Shown here: one piece after another, positions 12,501 through 43,009 of the stretch
How positions within the stretch are numbered: the first letter of the stretch is position 1
Layout of the letters: each line of letters opens with the position of its first letter
Assembly (NCBI RefSeq): GCF_048128805.1
Contig: NC_136016.1
Location: 4,783,501-4,847,500, forward strand
Origin: Centroberyx gerrardi
Taxonomy: Eukaryota > Chordata > Actinopteri > Beryciformes > Berycidae
Direction: 5' to 3'
Length of the DNA: 64,000 nt
Program-made: the position numbers and the translations under genes
Notes under the pieces: model-generated
Seen by the model: only the letters and a program-made list of their open reading frames with translations
Database searches by the model: none
Told to the model about the DNA's origin: nothing

Positions 12501-14544
12501 TAAACATAAGCTTTGACATACAAATGAAAGAAACATAATCTGTGTGTCAAGTCTGGAAATATTGCTGGGTTTCCCATCATACACAGTATATTGTTATGGT
12601 GCATTTTTAACCTTGCAAGATGCAATATCCCAATACATAAAGGCTTTTTCATATTTTCAGAAAAGAGAGTTGCCTTGGAATTATTTTGATTCTTGTTTTG
12701 CCACAAAGTAGCCCTGATTTTCCTTATTCCAAGCCAAACCAGCCTTGCTTTCCATTTAGTGCATGTTTTATATTGGATCTAATCTGACCCAGGTCCTAAT
12801 CTGGTTTCTCTATCATGTTGTGACTCTCTCTGTCAGGCTGACATGGCCAGTGAAAGGGTGATCAGGAGGGATGAAGGAGAGAAGCTTGCCAGAGTGAGGA
12901 TTTTATTCATTACTCTATGACTGATAAGCATAAATGATACAGTTTATAGGAGTGTATCATTGCTCTGCTGTTCACTGTTGTTGCTCCCTGCTCTCCCATG
13001 TCTTCAGGAGTATTCCGTCCCATTCATGGAGACTAGTGCCAAGACCGGGGTCAACGTGGAGCTGGCTTTCAACGCTGTGGCCAAGTATGTTACAGGTTTC
13101 ATAAAATAAACACACAGCAACAAAAAAATTCAATAATTTATTGATAACAAATAATCATTCTTCCGCCAAGCAATGTAGTTCTTCAGCAACATTTAGCAGA
13201 ATGGTTGCCAAGCAACACACAGACGCAGACACAGACAATTTGTTTGGCGCAGTAATACTGATGTGATGCGGTCACAGGTGTGTGTTTATAGAGTATTTTA
13301 AAACGGCTTCGAACGCAGCTCAGCCAATCATAATTAAGGACCGGAACTATCCGTTTTATAATGGGCTTTTAACACTACAGCCAGTATAGTGTCAATTCAA
13401 TATGTTGTCTCTAAGTGTTGTTAATTAATTCAAAATGTGACTTTTGTCTGCTGGTGTTTTTATGGAGCACAGCATGGATTATTAAATGCCATGAAAGGAT
13501 TTTCTGCTTCTTTTTGATGTTTAGTAGTGTGTGGGTAGAAACTAATGATGTAAAAACTGCCGGATAATATAATAACTTGTCTAAATGTAATAAAATCATC
13601 TCCCTCTAAATGTGTTGAAAATGTAATGAAACTTATGAATGTAATAAATTACAGAACATAATTATATTAACTGGCCATAAGGTGTAATGAGGTGATGTAA
13701 CATATTTTTAACTGATGATGTAATATTTCATTCTTCTTATGAGTTATAACATAATTAGCCATTATTATTATTATGACATCATCAGTTAAAAATGTTACAT
13801 CCCTTATGAAATCATAATGGCTGTTTAATGTAATCGTATGATGTTATTATATTATCCAGTAATTTATTACATTAACATGTTTTATTACCTTTTCAACCAA
13901 TTTTACCTTATCTTGCAGTTATTACATTATCAGTTGCTTCAGGGCTTCCTCCTTTTTCTCTTCATATCTTTGCATTTTGCCATTTTCATGCCAACAAATG
14001 ACAAATATTCAGTGTTTCCCCCAGAATGTTATTCTTGTCAGGGTGGAAAAGTCTCCGAAACAGCATTTAGACCATCATGGGACACTAAATCTCTCCACTG
14101 AAACCCAGATTAATTAAATTCTTTTAAGGTTAGCAGCTCCTTAAGGCAGGGCGAGGCAGATTTCATTGCAGGTTTTACAGACTTTTGAATAAAATCCTCC
14201 CACACCACACTGGAATGACTTCTCTGCTTCAGACATATAAAAATAATAATTAAAACATATTGACTAGTTGATGACACTAACTGGCCCATATCTGATTTAT
14301 AATAAAAAGCCAATATCAGGCTGACAGGACAGCAAACTGATATATGGATCTAACCCTATAAGCATATTATGGGAGTCGATCATATGTTTGTGGATTAGTT
14401 ATAGGTTAATTGAAAAACCGTCTCTGTCTTTTCTGAAGGGAGCTGAAGCACCGGGCCGTCCAGCATCCCAGCGAACCCAAGTTCCAGATCCATGAATACA
14501 TTGAGTCACAGAAGGAGAAGTCAAGCTGCTGTAGCTACTTCTGA
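5798..14544 (+). CDS. rab37: Rab37 small GTPase, complete (9 exons, 244 aa)
   Basis: Exons: 5798-5953, 11336-11446, 11557-11598, 11776-11842, 11961-12013, 12172-12237, 12837-12893, 13008-13084, 14439-14544. All junctions are GT-AG and the phases close to 244 codons plus TGA. Visible motifs: P-loop GDSGVGKT (57-64), switch-I Thr83, WDTAGQE (105-111), GNKAD (163-167), ETSAK (192-196) and C-terminal SSCCSYF, with Cys240/241 for geranylgeranylation. The tail ([16 protein letters not shown]) is close to human RAB37 and unlike RAB26. Rab37 is a secretory-granule and vesicle Rab acting on the cytosolic face of membranes. The start at 5798 has A at -3 and G at +4; ATGs at 5807 and 5816 are possible alternatives. 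Switch I reads TVGIGF instead of the usual TVGIDF, matching the alternative human RAB37 isoform that begins [15 protein letters not shown] (from memory). It is followed by nherf1 in the same orientation, as in human 17q25. Confidence 0.93.
7200..7345 (+). repeat. Dispersed repeat, TTTATTTGTATAGCACCTTT type
   Basis: The phrase TTTATTTGTATAGCACCTTT followed by CAAAGTGCTTTACAT is a widespread teleost repeat. A related copy occurs at 51395-51495. Confidence 0.65.
9244..9333. repeat. (TC)n-(CA)n compound microsatellite
   Basis: TC run 9244-9290 passes directly into a CA run 9291-9333 with a TATA interruption. Confidence 0.97.
9473..9527. repeat. (CA)n and (TG)n facing each other
   Basis: A CA run (9473-9489) and a TG run (9494-9527) are separated by a few bases and can pair as a hairpin. 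Confidence 0.95.
10715..11232 (+). mobile_element. Inverted-repeat element, family A, copy 2 (rab37 intron 1)
   Basis: Starts TAGGGTTTGACTGATATGGG and contains the family block TTAGACCATCATGGGACACT. The right end is degraded around 11190-11232. A TAC/TAA triplet run (10958-10998) is embedded. Confidence 0.7.
11262..11290. repeat. (AC)n microsatellite near rab37 exon 2
   Basis: CA run ending 45 nt before exon 2. A short (TG)n follows at 11311-11323. Confidence 0.95.
12074..12100. repeat. (TG)n microsatellite in rab37 intron 5
   Basis: Uninterrupted TG run in the short intron 12014-12171. Confidence 0.95.
13540..13955. mobile_element. Foldback (long inverted repeat) element in rab37 intron 8
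   Basis: Left and right arms are reverse complements with few gaps: GTAATTTATTACATT (right, from about 13859) pairs with AATGTAATAAATTAC-like DNA near 13640, and CATCATCAGTTAAAAATGTTACATC (positions 13778-13802) pairs with the stretch near 13695-13725. The centre is ATTATTATT. It is A/T-rich with no ORF. Confidence 0.7.
14005..14365 (+). mobile_element. Inverted-repeat element, family A, copy 3 (rab37 intron 8)
   Basis: Contains TGTTTCCCCCAGAATGTTAT, the shared CATCATGGGACACTAAA and the GCAGCTCCTTAAGGCAGG block seen reversed in copy 5. It ends near ATATGGATCTAACCCTATAA. Confidence 0.75.
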
Positions 14545-16740
14545 ATCTCACCTCCTCGTTCCCGTCCTCCTCTCCTCCACTCCTCCTCCGCTCCTCCTCC
14601 CATCACTCTGAACGAACAGACGGACTGACAGAGACACGCTGGGAGCAATTTGTGCAGACATAAAGGAGGAGGAGAAGGCCCTCGAAACTCATTGCTGCTC
14701 CCAAAATATGACAGTTAGTCCTTCCAAGATTAAAAGCCAAAAGTTGATCAATGGAGCAATCCAACGCTGAAGCCTGTTCTATATGCCAGATGCAGGGATG
14801 TACGGAGGGTAAACCCTACCAAAACTCAGACCTACATTTTTATTTGCAAAATAGAGTTTACCCATATTTTTATGTCGACATGAATCTTTATGAGGGAAAT
14901 TCATAGTATACATCATAGTAAATAGTATCAAAGTGGTTTAAGATGTAAGAAGACAGAGCCTTTTAAGGAAAAAAAAACATAAATTAAAGGTCCCATATCA
15001 TGTAAAGCAGGATTCCCCTTGCCTCTGTGATTATAAAGGAGTTGGATGTGCTATCTAAACATGGTGAAAGTATCAAAACGCACGGTCGCCAACTAAATCC
15101 ACACAATCCATATTAGAAAAGCGAGCCTCTAGCGGTTGAGCGGTTGTCATTGTTTATTACCGGAGAGTTTTCCCTACCTGTAGCTGCCGGGCTGCGGTGT
15201 CTCACATTTCACTCTTGAAACAGTTAGCCAATCAGAACAGAGGGTCGTTAATATTAATGAGCCTTAAAGACACAACGACAGAAACAGCCTGTTCTTGGTA
15301 AGGCTCAGAGAGATGCTGGAAAATGAACGTGAAAAAATGGATTGAGAGTGTTTTTGGTACATGACACCACACACACAGCTTTGAATGGACCTCAAGACAG
15401 AAAATAAAACACTGGAAAGTGTAGAATATGGGACCTTTAATGCTTTTCTTGATTTTTGTTCACATTGGCGGTTGTTTGCCTTATGATGATCAGCGACTGG
15501 AAATTATACTTTACCCTCCTTCGTATTTTCCACTGCATCACTGGTAATATACAAACAAGGATGTCACAAAGAAACCAATCTGCAAGAGTGGAGGATGCTT
15601 ACAGAAGTAAGTGCGCCCACACAAAGCTGCCATAAGCTGGGAAAGAACACCGTCTCTGTTGTGTCGTTTTGAAGTACGCATTGTTTCCTGAAGCATCTTG
15701 AAAGTGGATTTCCATAAGCTTGGAAAAAATCATCTGCTGCTGCAAAACTCAAGTATCAAGTATCATGCAATGTACCGACCGGATCCAGACAAAGGCCATA
15801 CACTGTGTCATGGATACGACTCAGAGCCAAGTAAACGGAGTATATTCTGAATTTATGGAAGAATGCATTCAAGCTTTAACAATAAATGCTCTAAAAACAC
15901 ACAACTAGGATGTTTTGGTCATCTGAAAATGGGATTGATGCATTGGACCAAACAGAATATGAGCTACTTGTACATTTACAAACTATACATATTTTTTGAA
16001 GTGAAGGTTTCTAGTTGAAGTGTTTTGACATGTTGGCTGCATGTGGTTTTTTTTTACCCGAGAGCTTCTATTTTGCTGTATTTCTTTCATGGTTATGACT
16101 TTTCCGGGCTGATTATGAGCTTTATTTTGAAGGTCAGTTGCATGTTTACCGCATTGCATGGTATCAAATCTGTATGCAGTGCCTCCATAACATATGAAAC
16201 CCCTTTATATGCATCAAGATGAATGAAAATGCAGGACTAAATTCTAATTTGCATTTTGTAATTATATTTGAACTCGGTGCTCAGGGTTTAATTTTATTTT
16301 GAAAATCTAATATGGATAATATCTAATATGAGTCTTGTCTTGTGTCGCTCAACTGGCTGCTATATTAACACAGTGACATTGAAAATTACATGAGGCACTA
16401 ATGATGTCAATGCAACGGCTCCATGTTCAGGTTTGACTGTAATATGTCTGTTTACTAGTAAGCAAGTTTATGAACTACCATTTGACAACGGTATGCAATT
16501 ACAGGAGAAAAAAAAGCTCCTCTACAAATATTTCTACTGTTTGATAATTGTCAATTCTTTATGTGTTGAGTCAGTTCAGATTGATGCCTGCTGCAACAGT
16601 TTATATGAATCTAAATCTATTCAGATTGCAGCCATTTAGACCTTGTATACAGTGAGCTTTTATTTGTTGTCAGAATACCATTGCCAAAAGTTATCTTTGA
16701 TGTACTGTGTGCATAAAAATAAACTATTTTTCAAAGTCAG
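14545..16740 (+). other. Probable rab37 3'UTR with polyadenylation signals
   Basis: No coding potential follows the rab37 stop. AATAAA occurs at 15403-15408 (inside the transposon at 14983-15441), at 15881-15886 and at 16718-16723. The last, in an A/T-rich setting followed by a T-rich stretch, is the most natural distal end. The true 3' end depends on which signal is used. Confidence 0.5.
14983..15441. mobile_element. TTAA-ended short transposon in rab37 3'UTR
   Basis: Perfect 16-bp terminal inverted repeats: ATTAAAGGTCCCATAT at 14983-14998 and its reverse complement at 15426-15441. The termini include TTAA, the target-site duplication typical of piggyBac-type transposons. 459 bp, no transposase. 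It carries an AATAAA in plus orientation at 15403-15408. Confidence 0.88.
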
Positions 16741-16814
16741 GACGCTTTGTATGAACAGTAGTTTTTTTCACCGCTGTTGTCTGCCATGGTTACACCAGTG
16801 TGAATGTGTGTGTG

Positions 16815-16817
16815 AGT

Positions 16818-16851
<34 letters not shown>
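16815..16851. repeat. (GA)n microsatellite
   Basis: GA run with one AAAG interruption. Confidence 0.95.
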
Positions 16852-17667
16852 CACCAGAGGGCACTTGACACCTGGACCAGAGCTGATTTAGATCAGCTGC
16901 ATCTTATATATGCTTAGATTTGATTGGTTTAGGCTGAATCAGGTTTGTTTCGACTCACAAACACACATTTCCACTGGAAAAAAGACGATCGACAAAATTA
17001 AATAGAAACAGAAGCTTTTCCACTACTTTTTCACTAGCTTGTTTCCCTTTTTCTCAAATCAGATCACTGATTGGTCCTGTCACCTGTCAGCTAAGCAAAC
17101 TGTAACCAATCAAGCTGCATCAATCAACCCACAGTAAACTAGACTGAACATGAGGCAATATTGCCTTCAAAATAAAAGCATAAAGTTTGTACAGTACAAC
17201 ACAATTGCACCAAAATACTTAGTGGAATCAATACAGTAAATATGTAGTGAAACTATAGCTGTAAAACAAATACTAAAAGATCATATTGCATTATGTTGCA
17301 TAGAATTTTGTAATGAAAGAGTGCCCTTTAGACTGGCAGTTTTAAGGGTTAAAACATTTGATGACACTTGATGAAAGTCTATTTGAACCCATAGCAGTGG
17401 CACAAGTGCTCAAATAAATGGAGTGATATGTATCTAACAGTATTTTAATATTTTCATATCCATTTGCATAGCTGAACCATATTCACAGTCTGTAAACTTA
17501 TTTGTGAATTGGCAAGTTTGCAGTTTTGGATGTAAAAATATTTGTGATTTTCCATCTATTTGTGTAATGCCACGTTTCAGAGATGAGTTAAGCTAGCCAG
17601 AATAACCAATAACAGGCTTTATGGTTTGGGTGTCAAAATAAAAGCACAAAAGTGTAAAAAAAGAGAT

Positions 17668-18126
17668 TTAAAGGAATAGTTCACCCAAAAATGAAAATTC
17701 TGTCATCATCTACTCACCCTCATGCCAGTTGAAACACAGGTGAAGTTTGTCCATATAACACACAGGGAGGTTGCCAGCACAACTCCATATCAGCCTTCTC
17801 CAAAACAACTGAAGTCAGTGGGGACCAGTTCTTCAGAGTTCCAAAAAGACCTATATTTACACCATAATTTAGTGCAAATCTTAACTACAGCTGATTGATT
17901 TGCAACAAATAATGGTGTATAGGTATTTCTATTCACAGTGTGATTGTTTGGCTGTTTTTGTTTTGGAACTCTGAACTGACTTCAGTTGTTTTGGAGAAGG
18001 CTGCTACGAAGTTGTGCTGGCAACCTCCCTGTGTGTTATATGGACTAACAAATTTCACCTGTGTTTCATTTGGCATGAGGGTGAGTAGATGATGATTTTT
18101 TATTTTTGGGTGAACTATTCCTTTAA
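17668..18126. mobile_element. TTAA-ended transposon with long terminal inverted repeats
   Basis: Left end TTAAAGGAATAGTTCACCC and right end its complement (GGGTGAACTATTCCTTTAA). The inverted repeat continues inward for more than 150 bp: ACACAGGGAGGTTGCCAGCA near 17760 pairs with TGCTGGCAACCTCCCTGTGT near 18017. This termini type is very common in teleost genomes. Confidence 0.9.
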
Positions 18127-18589
18127 ACTAATTTATTTTTTATTTCATCATTAAACCCAACAAGGAGAACTCAGATTCATGTTTGATGTCCTAACAACGT
18201 TAGAAAGTATCACATATTATGCACCATTTTAACTACAAATGCTGCATATTATTACACTGCACAGCAGCTATAATGAACACAAGCTAAATTGGACCCTGCA
18301 CAATTCACCTTTCATAATGTTGCTACACAAAATCTATGGCAAAATATTCCTATACACCTGTGCATTAACAACACATTCAAGTTTAATTAATTTAATTATG
18401 GATGCAGAAAAATGAGCCATGCTTAATAGACAATCATAACAATTATAAGGGATGTGCACACTTACCACTGTATTTTAGTTTCTGTTTTTATATGTCGAAC
18501 TTGAGTAACCTAACCCTTTATTTGTATCTTGGTTTTGGCAGCTATTAAATGTGAAAGTAAAAGAACGTCTGATTTAATAACAAAAAAGA

Positions 18590-19490
18590 GGAAGCTGTTC
18601 TGCAGGCAGAATCAAGGCTGCGTCACAACAGGCTGGTAGGAGTGGTGACACGGGGCAGAGCTGGACTGGGATCCACCAAAGGGAAGTAGAAGTGCCACCT
18701 AGTCCAGGAGGAAGTGAGAGCAGCAGTGTGAGGAGAAGAGATCCTGCAGGATGGTGGCAATGAGGCGTCAGGGTGCCTGGACGAGATGGGAGAACGCGCT
18801 AGAGAGGAAGGTGACCCGGGCTGAGTCCCACCGGATCAAGTTCCTCATCCAGGCGGTGTATGATGTGCTTCCCATCCCGTCAAAACCTTCACACATGGTC
18901 AGAACCAGGGAGCAGCCGAAGCCCTCTGCAAAAACATCTGCAGGAATCCTGGCCTCTGCACGGGACTGGCAGCTGTCGGTAGACCTCGAGAGGCAACTGA
19001 AGTTCCCCAACCACATTGCGAACACCACCTTAAGACCAGACATCGTTCTCCTGTCCACCAAACAAGCTGTCCTGCTGGAGCTGCTGGACAGTCCCCTGGG
19101 AAGACTGCTTGGAAGAGGCCTGTCCGATCCCTGTCCAGAGCTGTCAGTTTTTTTGGGCATCGAGGGAACGAGGAGGATAGGAGCCGTCCGCAACACCACT
19201 GAAGCGGCAGAGAGAGCCTCAAGATGGCTGTGGCTCAAGAGAAGAGAGCCATGGGGGCACAGAGAAGCTAGCAAGCCATCTGGACACAAGCTGAGGTCTG
19301 ATCAGCCTCAGCTGGGTCGCCTGGATGAGGGTGTATGATGTCGAAAGACCTGAAACACCCAATGATTCCAGGAAACATCGCTGAAGATGTGTCCAGAAGC
19401 ATCAGCAGATGTATTTGCACACCTAATAGGTTTTCGTTGCAGGTCTCAAGGCAGAAGAAAACATGGTCTTACTGTATGCTGACGATGTTG
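18590..19490 (+). pseudogene. Relic of a LINE-like retrotransposon 3' end (endonuclease region), broken
   Basis: The 195-codon open frame 18751-19338 plus upstream and downstream frames reads like the C-terminal part of a fish retrotransposon polyprotein: GAWTRWENALERKVT, SHRIKFLIQAVYDVLPIPS, ASARDWQLSVDLERQLKFP, LRPDIVLLSTKQAVLLEL and TTEAAERASRWLW. RPD followed 10-15 residues later by LEL fits the PD-(D/E)xK nuclease pattern of R2-like restriction-type endonucleases. Blocks are missing: the zinc-knuckle stretch after PSKPSH and the part between LEL and LGIEGTRR. Stops occur upstream. Non-functional fossil; the family name is not certain. Confidence 0.7.
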
Positions 19491-22400
19491 ACTTTGACTT
19501 TACTTTATTACCTCATGCTAGCAATAAAGAACAGAAATACAGCAAATATCATCAAAACATTTCTGAATTTTATATGACACACTGTTGGGGAATTTTAAAT
19601 GTCTGTTTAAAAAGCCTGATTGAACAGTCTGAACAGTCAGGCGGTTTGTTTTATTCTGCCAACTGGCTGTGGTTTCTCAGTGCTTTGATGGTGCAGTTGC
19701 CTCACACTGGGGGGGGGGCAGGTCATGCAGTGGATGCTGTGGTCGCTGCATGACGCTTATCAGTTGCACTGCTGCCTGCTTTGAAGTGAGGGGAAGACCT
19801 GCGAGGCGACACCTGCTCCTCTGATGATTATTTGGATTCTGTCCAGCTCGGCTTCTTGTTTTTAGCTCATTCTAACTATCATACCATACAGCTATTTGAC
19901 AATTTATGTCCAAAAAAAAAGCCAAAACATTTATTTTCTTGTATCTTTATATCAAAATCTCATTACTTTTACATCCTGGAAAACGGAAAATCTTAAGTGG
20001 TGACCAGGCGGCGTACATAAAAATTTCAACCAATAAAACGGTCACAGAGTTTTGAACAGTCCCGCCCCTCCGCCCTTCCATCAAATACAACTGCCTGTCT
20101 CTGCCTGTAACTGATATCCCATTGGTCTACACTTTTGAATGATCCCTATAGGTACAGATATAACACACAGATATAAGTTTATCAGACATAACAGGACTTT
20201 TAGCAGACACCATCCTCCTAAATGTCAAGGCTCACGACATTTCAGCAGACAGTCTCTGGAAACTGTTTGATCTTACATGGAGAGCAGCTTACTGGCATTC
20301 TCTCTTGACAGCATGTTCTATGTCCTTCAGCAGCCTCTACACCCAGTTTAGGCCTGTTTAGGCCCATGGAGGCCGTCAGCAGAACAGAGGGTGTCTTCTC
20401 TAACAGCCAGATGGAACAGAGGAGTTTCACCCAACTAACACCCTGATACACCAGCTGAAAAGAGGAAACGTTAGTTCTAGTTGCAGAAGCTAAAGGTGAC
20501 AATGTGAAAGTTCGCTCTGCTTTACACAAACAGCTCAACCGTAGTATGACAGCAGCTGCGGGACTTCATACAGTGCAGGCAGAGAAAGGAAAAGAAAAGA
20601 TAGAGCAGCAGAGAGCAGGTGGGACTCTACATTCAGATGGTCTCACTCTCTGTTTGTTAATTTGTTTAAACTTGTTGCTACGGTTATAAGATTATAAGTA
20701 AAAGACTGAAAGTGCATGTGGCAATGTGCAAATATGACAGGGTGCAAATGTCTTTCATTGTTGCATGATCAGCATACTCAGAATTTGCCTGCTGTTTCTG
20801 TTACAAGAGTACAGTGTTAGTCAGCAGCTAGCTTCTCAAGAAGAAATGTCTCAACTAATGTCTATGGAGAATAACCATGAAAGTCTTAAGATTGTACAAT
20901 GTTGAATGTTTTATCAGAGCGTTCTCTTCATGATTATTAATCATGATTACCTGTCTGAACACATACTTTTACTTTCCTATTTTCCTATTCAGTTTCTCTC
21001 TGCTCCAGCGCTGTAAGAGGCCCCTTGTTCACAATGATAGATTATGTTTTGCAGTGTCACAGTGCAGCCTGACCTGAGGTCAGGTAAGACAGGAGAACTC
21101 ACTGTTTATCCCTTCTGAGGAGATGAGAGAAACCGTTTCCTCCTCCCTCCCTCTCTTCCCAAGAGATACAGTTATAATGTATGATGAATGGAGTGTGTTG
21201 TGGACAAAGTATCTCTATATACAGTAGTTAGTACACACATTATTTTCTGAGACTTTGCTTTCTCTACTTGAGACTTTATAACTCTCCTTGGAGTTGCAAT
21301 ATATAAATATATAATAAAATATACCTATGACTTAAAAGGGAAAGACATTTGGATCATCTTTCTCTTTAATTCAACACCTTTTGGCTTCAACAAGTATATT
21401 TACCTGTGTGTAGATCTAATGCAGAGCAATGCTGCGATGAAGTGCTTTCTATCAGAGAAGAAGTTGTTCTAAATACAATAAGTGACATTCAAACATTAAT
21501 TAGGCATAGGCTGGTAGGTGTATTAACATTTAGATTTCTATAATAAAACAGGTAAGTACATCACAACCAAATACCTTAATCAGCATCCCTGAACATCACT
21601 GATGACATCATCACAGTGTTTAGACATTATCACAGTGCCTCTTAAGAGATTAGAAATATTACAAGATATACAAAAATATTCAAGTTTTTTGTATCATAAT
21701 GATGAAAACATGACTAACAGACACATAACATGCTTTCCTGTATCTGATTTGTATGTATTGCCACCTTGTGGAGAATTTAACTCTTTGAGTATGAAAATCC
21801 ATTTGACTAAATACAATGGGATATGATTCTAAAATAGGCAAATTACCAAATGAAATTTGAGTTAAAGGCTTGTCACATGAATATGGATATTTTTCTTGGT
21901 AATGCCATAGCTGAACTTGCACTGTCTGTGTGGATTCATAGAAATTTGCTGAATCTGGTGGATGCAGCAAGCATGTGCCAAGTCAGCCAACTGTCACATG
22001 AGAGCTGCAGTAGTTAAGTTTGAAAAAAATCAGGCAGACTAACGCACTTAGCCCCCTTCCTCCCCTATCCACCAAGCCAGCAGCAATCACTCAGCATGGG
22101 GATTACTTTTGCTGAATTCAAACCAAACAAAATGCCAACTAATAAAACCTACCTATGAGAGGAACTAGGCCTACGCACAAAACAGAACATGTGACACATA
22201 GAGGCTGCTTATCAATCCAAGTTGTGCAATATCTGAGAGGTAAATGTACAGTTAATTAATTTTAGCTAAACTTAACCTCATCATCATTCTTTATAGAAAG
22301 TTTAAGTTTATTTAACAGGGACCACATACAAAAAAAACCCATAAACCTTCAAGAAGTCTGATGCATTGTACAGAGATATAGCTAAACAGCTACTTTTCAT

Positions 22401-23119
22401 CCCCAGTCTGTGGGCAGTGTGTGAAGGCAGAGGTGTTGTGTCATTCCAGAAAGCGAAATGGCTAAATGGCCTGTTTGATATGAGTCAGGGACAGTACCAG
22501 GAAGGATATATTTGGCCACAGAGTAACCCCCGAATCGTCTGCCCTCCACCAAAGGCACAGTGGGCTGGCAGAGTGGGCTCTTTCCTGGGCTGCTGCTCTG
22601 GGCCAAACACTTTGCCTGGCAGGACTGTGACTTTGTGAAGCGCCTGTCTCCAGTCCTCAGGCCTGAGTCACGACCGAGGTGGACATCAGTCTGCCAAGTT
22701 CCCCGGTCACCAGGCCACAGGCAGGAAGAGCAGCATCGTTCATATCCTTCCCTTCCTGCTCAGGTTACAGCATTTTGAATTAGGCGATGCAACAAATAGT
22801 GTGCAGTATACAGTGACTGTTTTTGTAGCAGCACAATACTGTAACGTGTATACAAAGCAGAGACTCAATACATGACACTATTTTACAGCAACAGTAACCC
22901 AAAGAAACAAAGTAAAAATAGTATTACAACCCATAAATGTTGCTGCTATTTCAGAAACAGCCATAAATGGTTTTCTAACAGCCTTTCATGTAATGGTGGA
23001 GTGATAGCAATTGTGTTGCAGTGCTTGCTACTGATCTGGGCAATGTTGTTGGAAGTAACAAGACATTGAAAAATCATTACTGAAGCAAAGCAACTGTAAA
23101 AAAAGTAAAAGTATTACTC

Positions 23120-23471
23120 AAAAGGTTGCAAAAAGGCTTTTATTGTGAAAACTCGACCGGAAATGTTATCTTCTCATTCTGGCTAGCTTGACAGTGGTAC
23201 CTATGCTTTGAACGGTGGCGGATTAGAGCTGTGAAAAATAGAAGATTGCAACATAGTTTCGGGGAGGATCTGTGAACCGGGCGGTACGAGTGAAAACGCA
23301 ACTTTAGCAACGGAGAGTGGATCTTGACTCAGTTCTGCGGAAGTGGAGGCTTTCTCCGAGTAAGACAGGTGTCACTTTTTTCTGCATGGTTGTTGTCTCG
23401 CCTATTTTGAAGTTTTGAAACCGTTTGGACAGTGGAAATAGATAGTTTTCGTCTGCTAAAACAGCAAAAAC
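23120..23471 (+). promoter_or_regulatory. Probable nherf1 promoter and 5'UTR
   Basis: CpG-containing DNA just upstream of the nherf1 ATG. An ETS-type core CCGGAAAT lies at 23157-23164. There is no TATA box at a convincing distance. CpG density rises sharply into exon 1, fitting a CpG-island-like start. Confidence 0.4.
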
Positions 23472-41912
<18,441 letters not shown>

Positions 41913-42328
41913 ACAACATCAACAACAACAACAACATCTCCTCTGTTCTCCCTCCAGCCAGAGAGCCGAGGGATGACCTCCCTCCCTCTCTCTCTCTCTC
42001 CTCTGTCCATCCGTCTCTCCTCTTCGGTTTCCAGTTCTTACCTTTACACAACGTGTTCGATTCATTTAGAACGTCTAATGTGAAACAGTGTTATTTTGCT
42101 GATTTTAATTTCATTGTTTTAATTTAGGATTCGACCACTGTTCCTCTTTGTTTTTAAGAACGGTTGAAATGTCACTCCGTAGGAATGAGCGATAATATAT
42201 TAAGAATGTTTGAAAGTAAAGATGGAAAAAGAGAAGAAAATAGCGATGTACAGTTTCTCTTAGGAAAAGGAAAATGCAAGGAATAACGGGGCATAGGGAA
42301 AATAATGAGTTATTGGCAGATTTTTGAT

Positions 42329-42507
42329 AATAAAGTTTGAAACGATGTCTTTAAATACAGTCAACTTTTGATTTCTGCAATCAGAGTGATTGCTTGCAAC
42401 AGCAACTAGTTTTAAGGAATATGTATTTGCTTCTATAGTCAGCATCTATGAATGAACAATCACAAGAGAATATTCTCAGCGTGATTTAAGTTGCAGTACA
42501 GAATAAA
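42329..42507 (+). other. Candidate nherf1 polyadenylation signals
   Basis: AATAAA occurs at 42329-42334 and 42502-42507, 417 and 590 nt after the nherf1 stop. A 3'UTR of this length would be ordinary for the gene. Confidence 0.5.
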
Positions 42508-42660
42508 ATCGTAGCTCCTGAGCCTTCACTGCCAACACATCAATCCATGACAATCTTTTTTTTTTCTCTTCTGTAAACACAAACCCTCAGAGCGAACGTG
42601 TCCTCATGATTTATCTGTTTTAAGAAAAATGACAGAGATTATTTTTTTTCATATGTATCT

Positions 42661-43009
42661 TTTATTAGATTTGTACATACAGTAAATGATTTGAGAGGAA
42701 ATTTTATTTTGACTGACACGAGAAAAAGCGAAAATCCTCAGTTGTTTTGATCGTGCCGATGGACGCAGAGTCGCACCAGTTGATCCGAGCGTCATCTGGA
42801 CTTGAACTTGATGTGGAAATATACGCTGTGCAAGTGTACTGGTGTTGGCTTTGTGTTGTAGAATGTATTGATGAGGATTAACAAATATAACGTTTGGATC
42901 AAATGAAGTTAATGTTCTGAGAGTCTGTTTTGTAATATTGCAATAACGTCAAACTTTCTTGTCCCAGAAGAAACAAACAACACTCCTCGGTATAAATTCT
43001 CCTTTTAAT
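42661..43009 (-). other. Candidate caskin2 polyadenylation signals
   Basis: On the minus strand ATTAAA lies at 43009-43004 and AATAAA at 42666-42661, about 1.5-1.9 kb after the caskin2 stop. The interval 43010-44550 contains no coding exon and is most simply the caskin2 3'UTR. Confidence 0.4.

Larger units (their letters stand above)
16852..23119. other. Intergenic region between rab37 and nherf1
   Basis: No cellular gene found. It contains the TTAA element (17668-18126), a retrotransposon relic (18590-19490) and otherwise unique-looking A/T-rich DNA. Open frames near 20242-20538, 22366-22638 and 21602-21826 have no coding signature I recognise. Confidence 0.65.

Noticed and set aside
20242..20538. 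98-codon minus frame in intergenic DNA
   Set aside because: No splice partners, no recognisable motifs, codon use not distinct from background.
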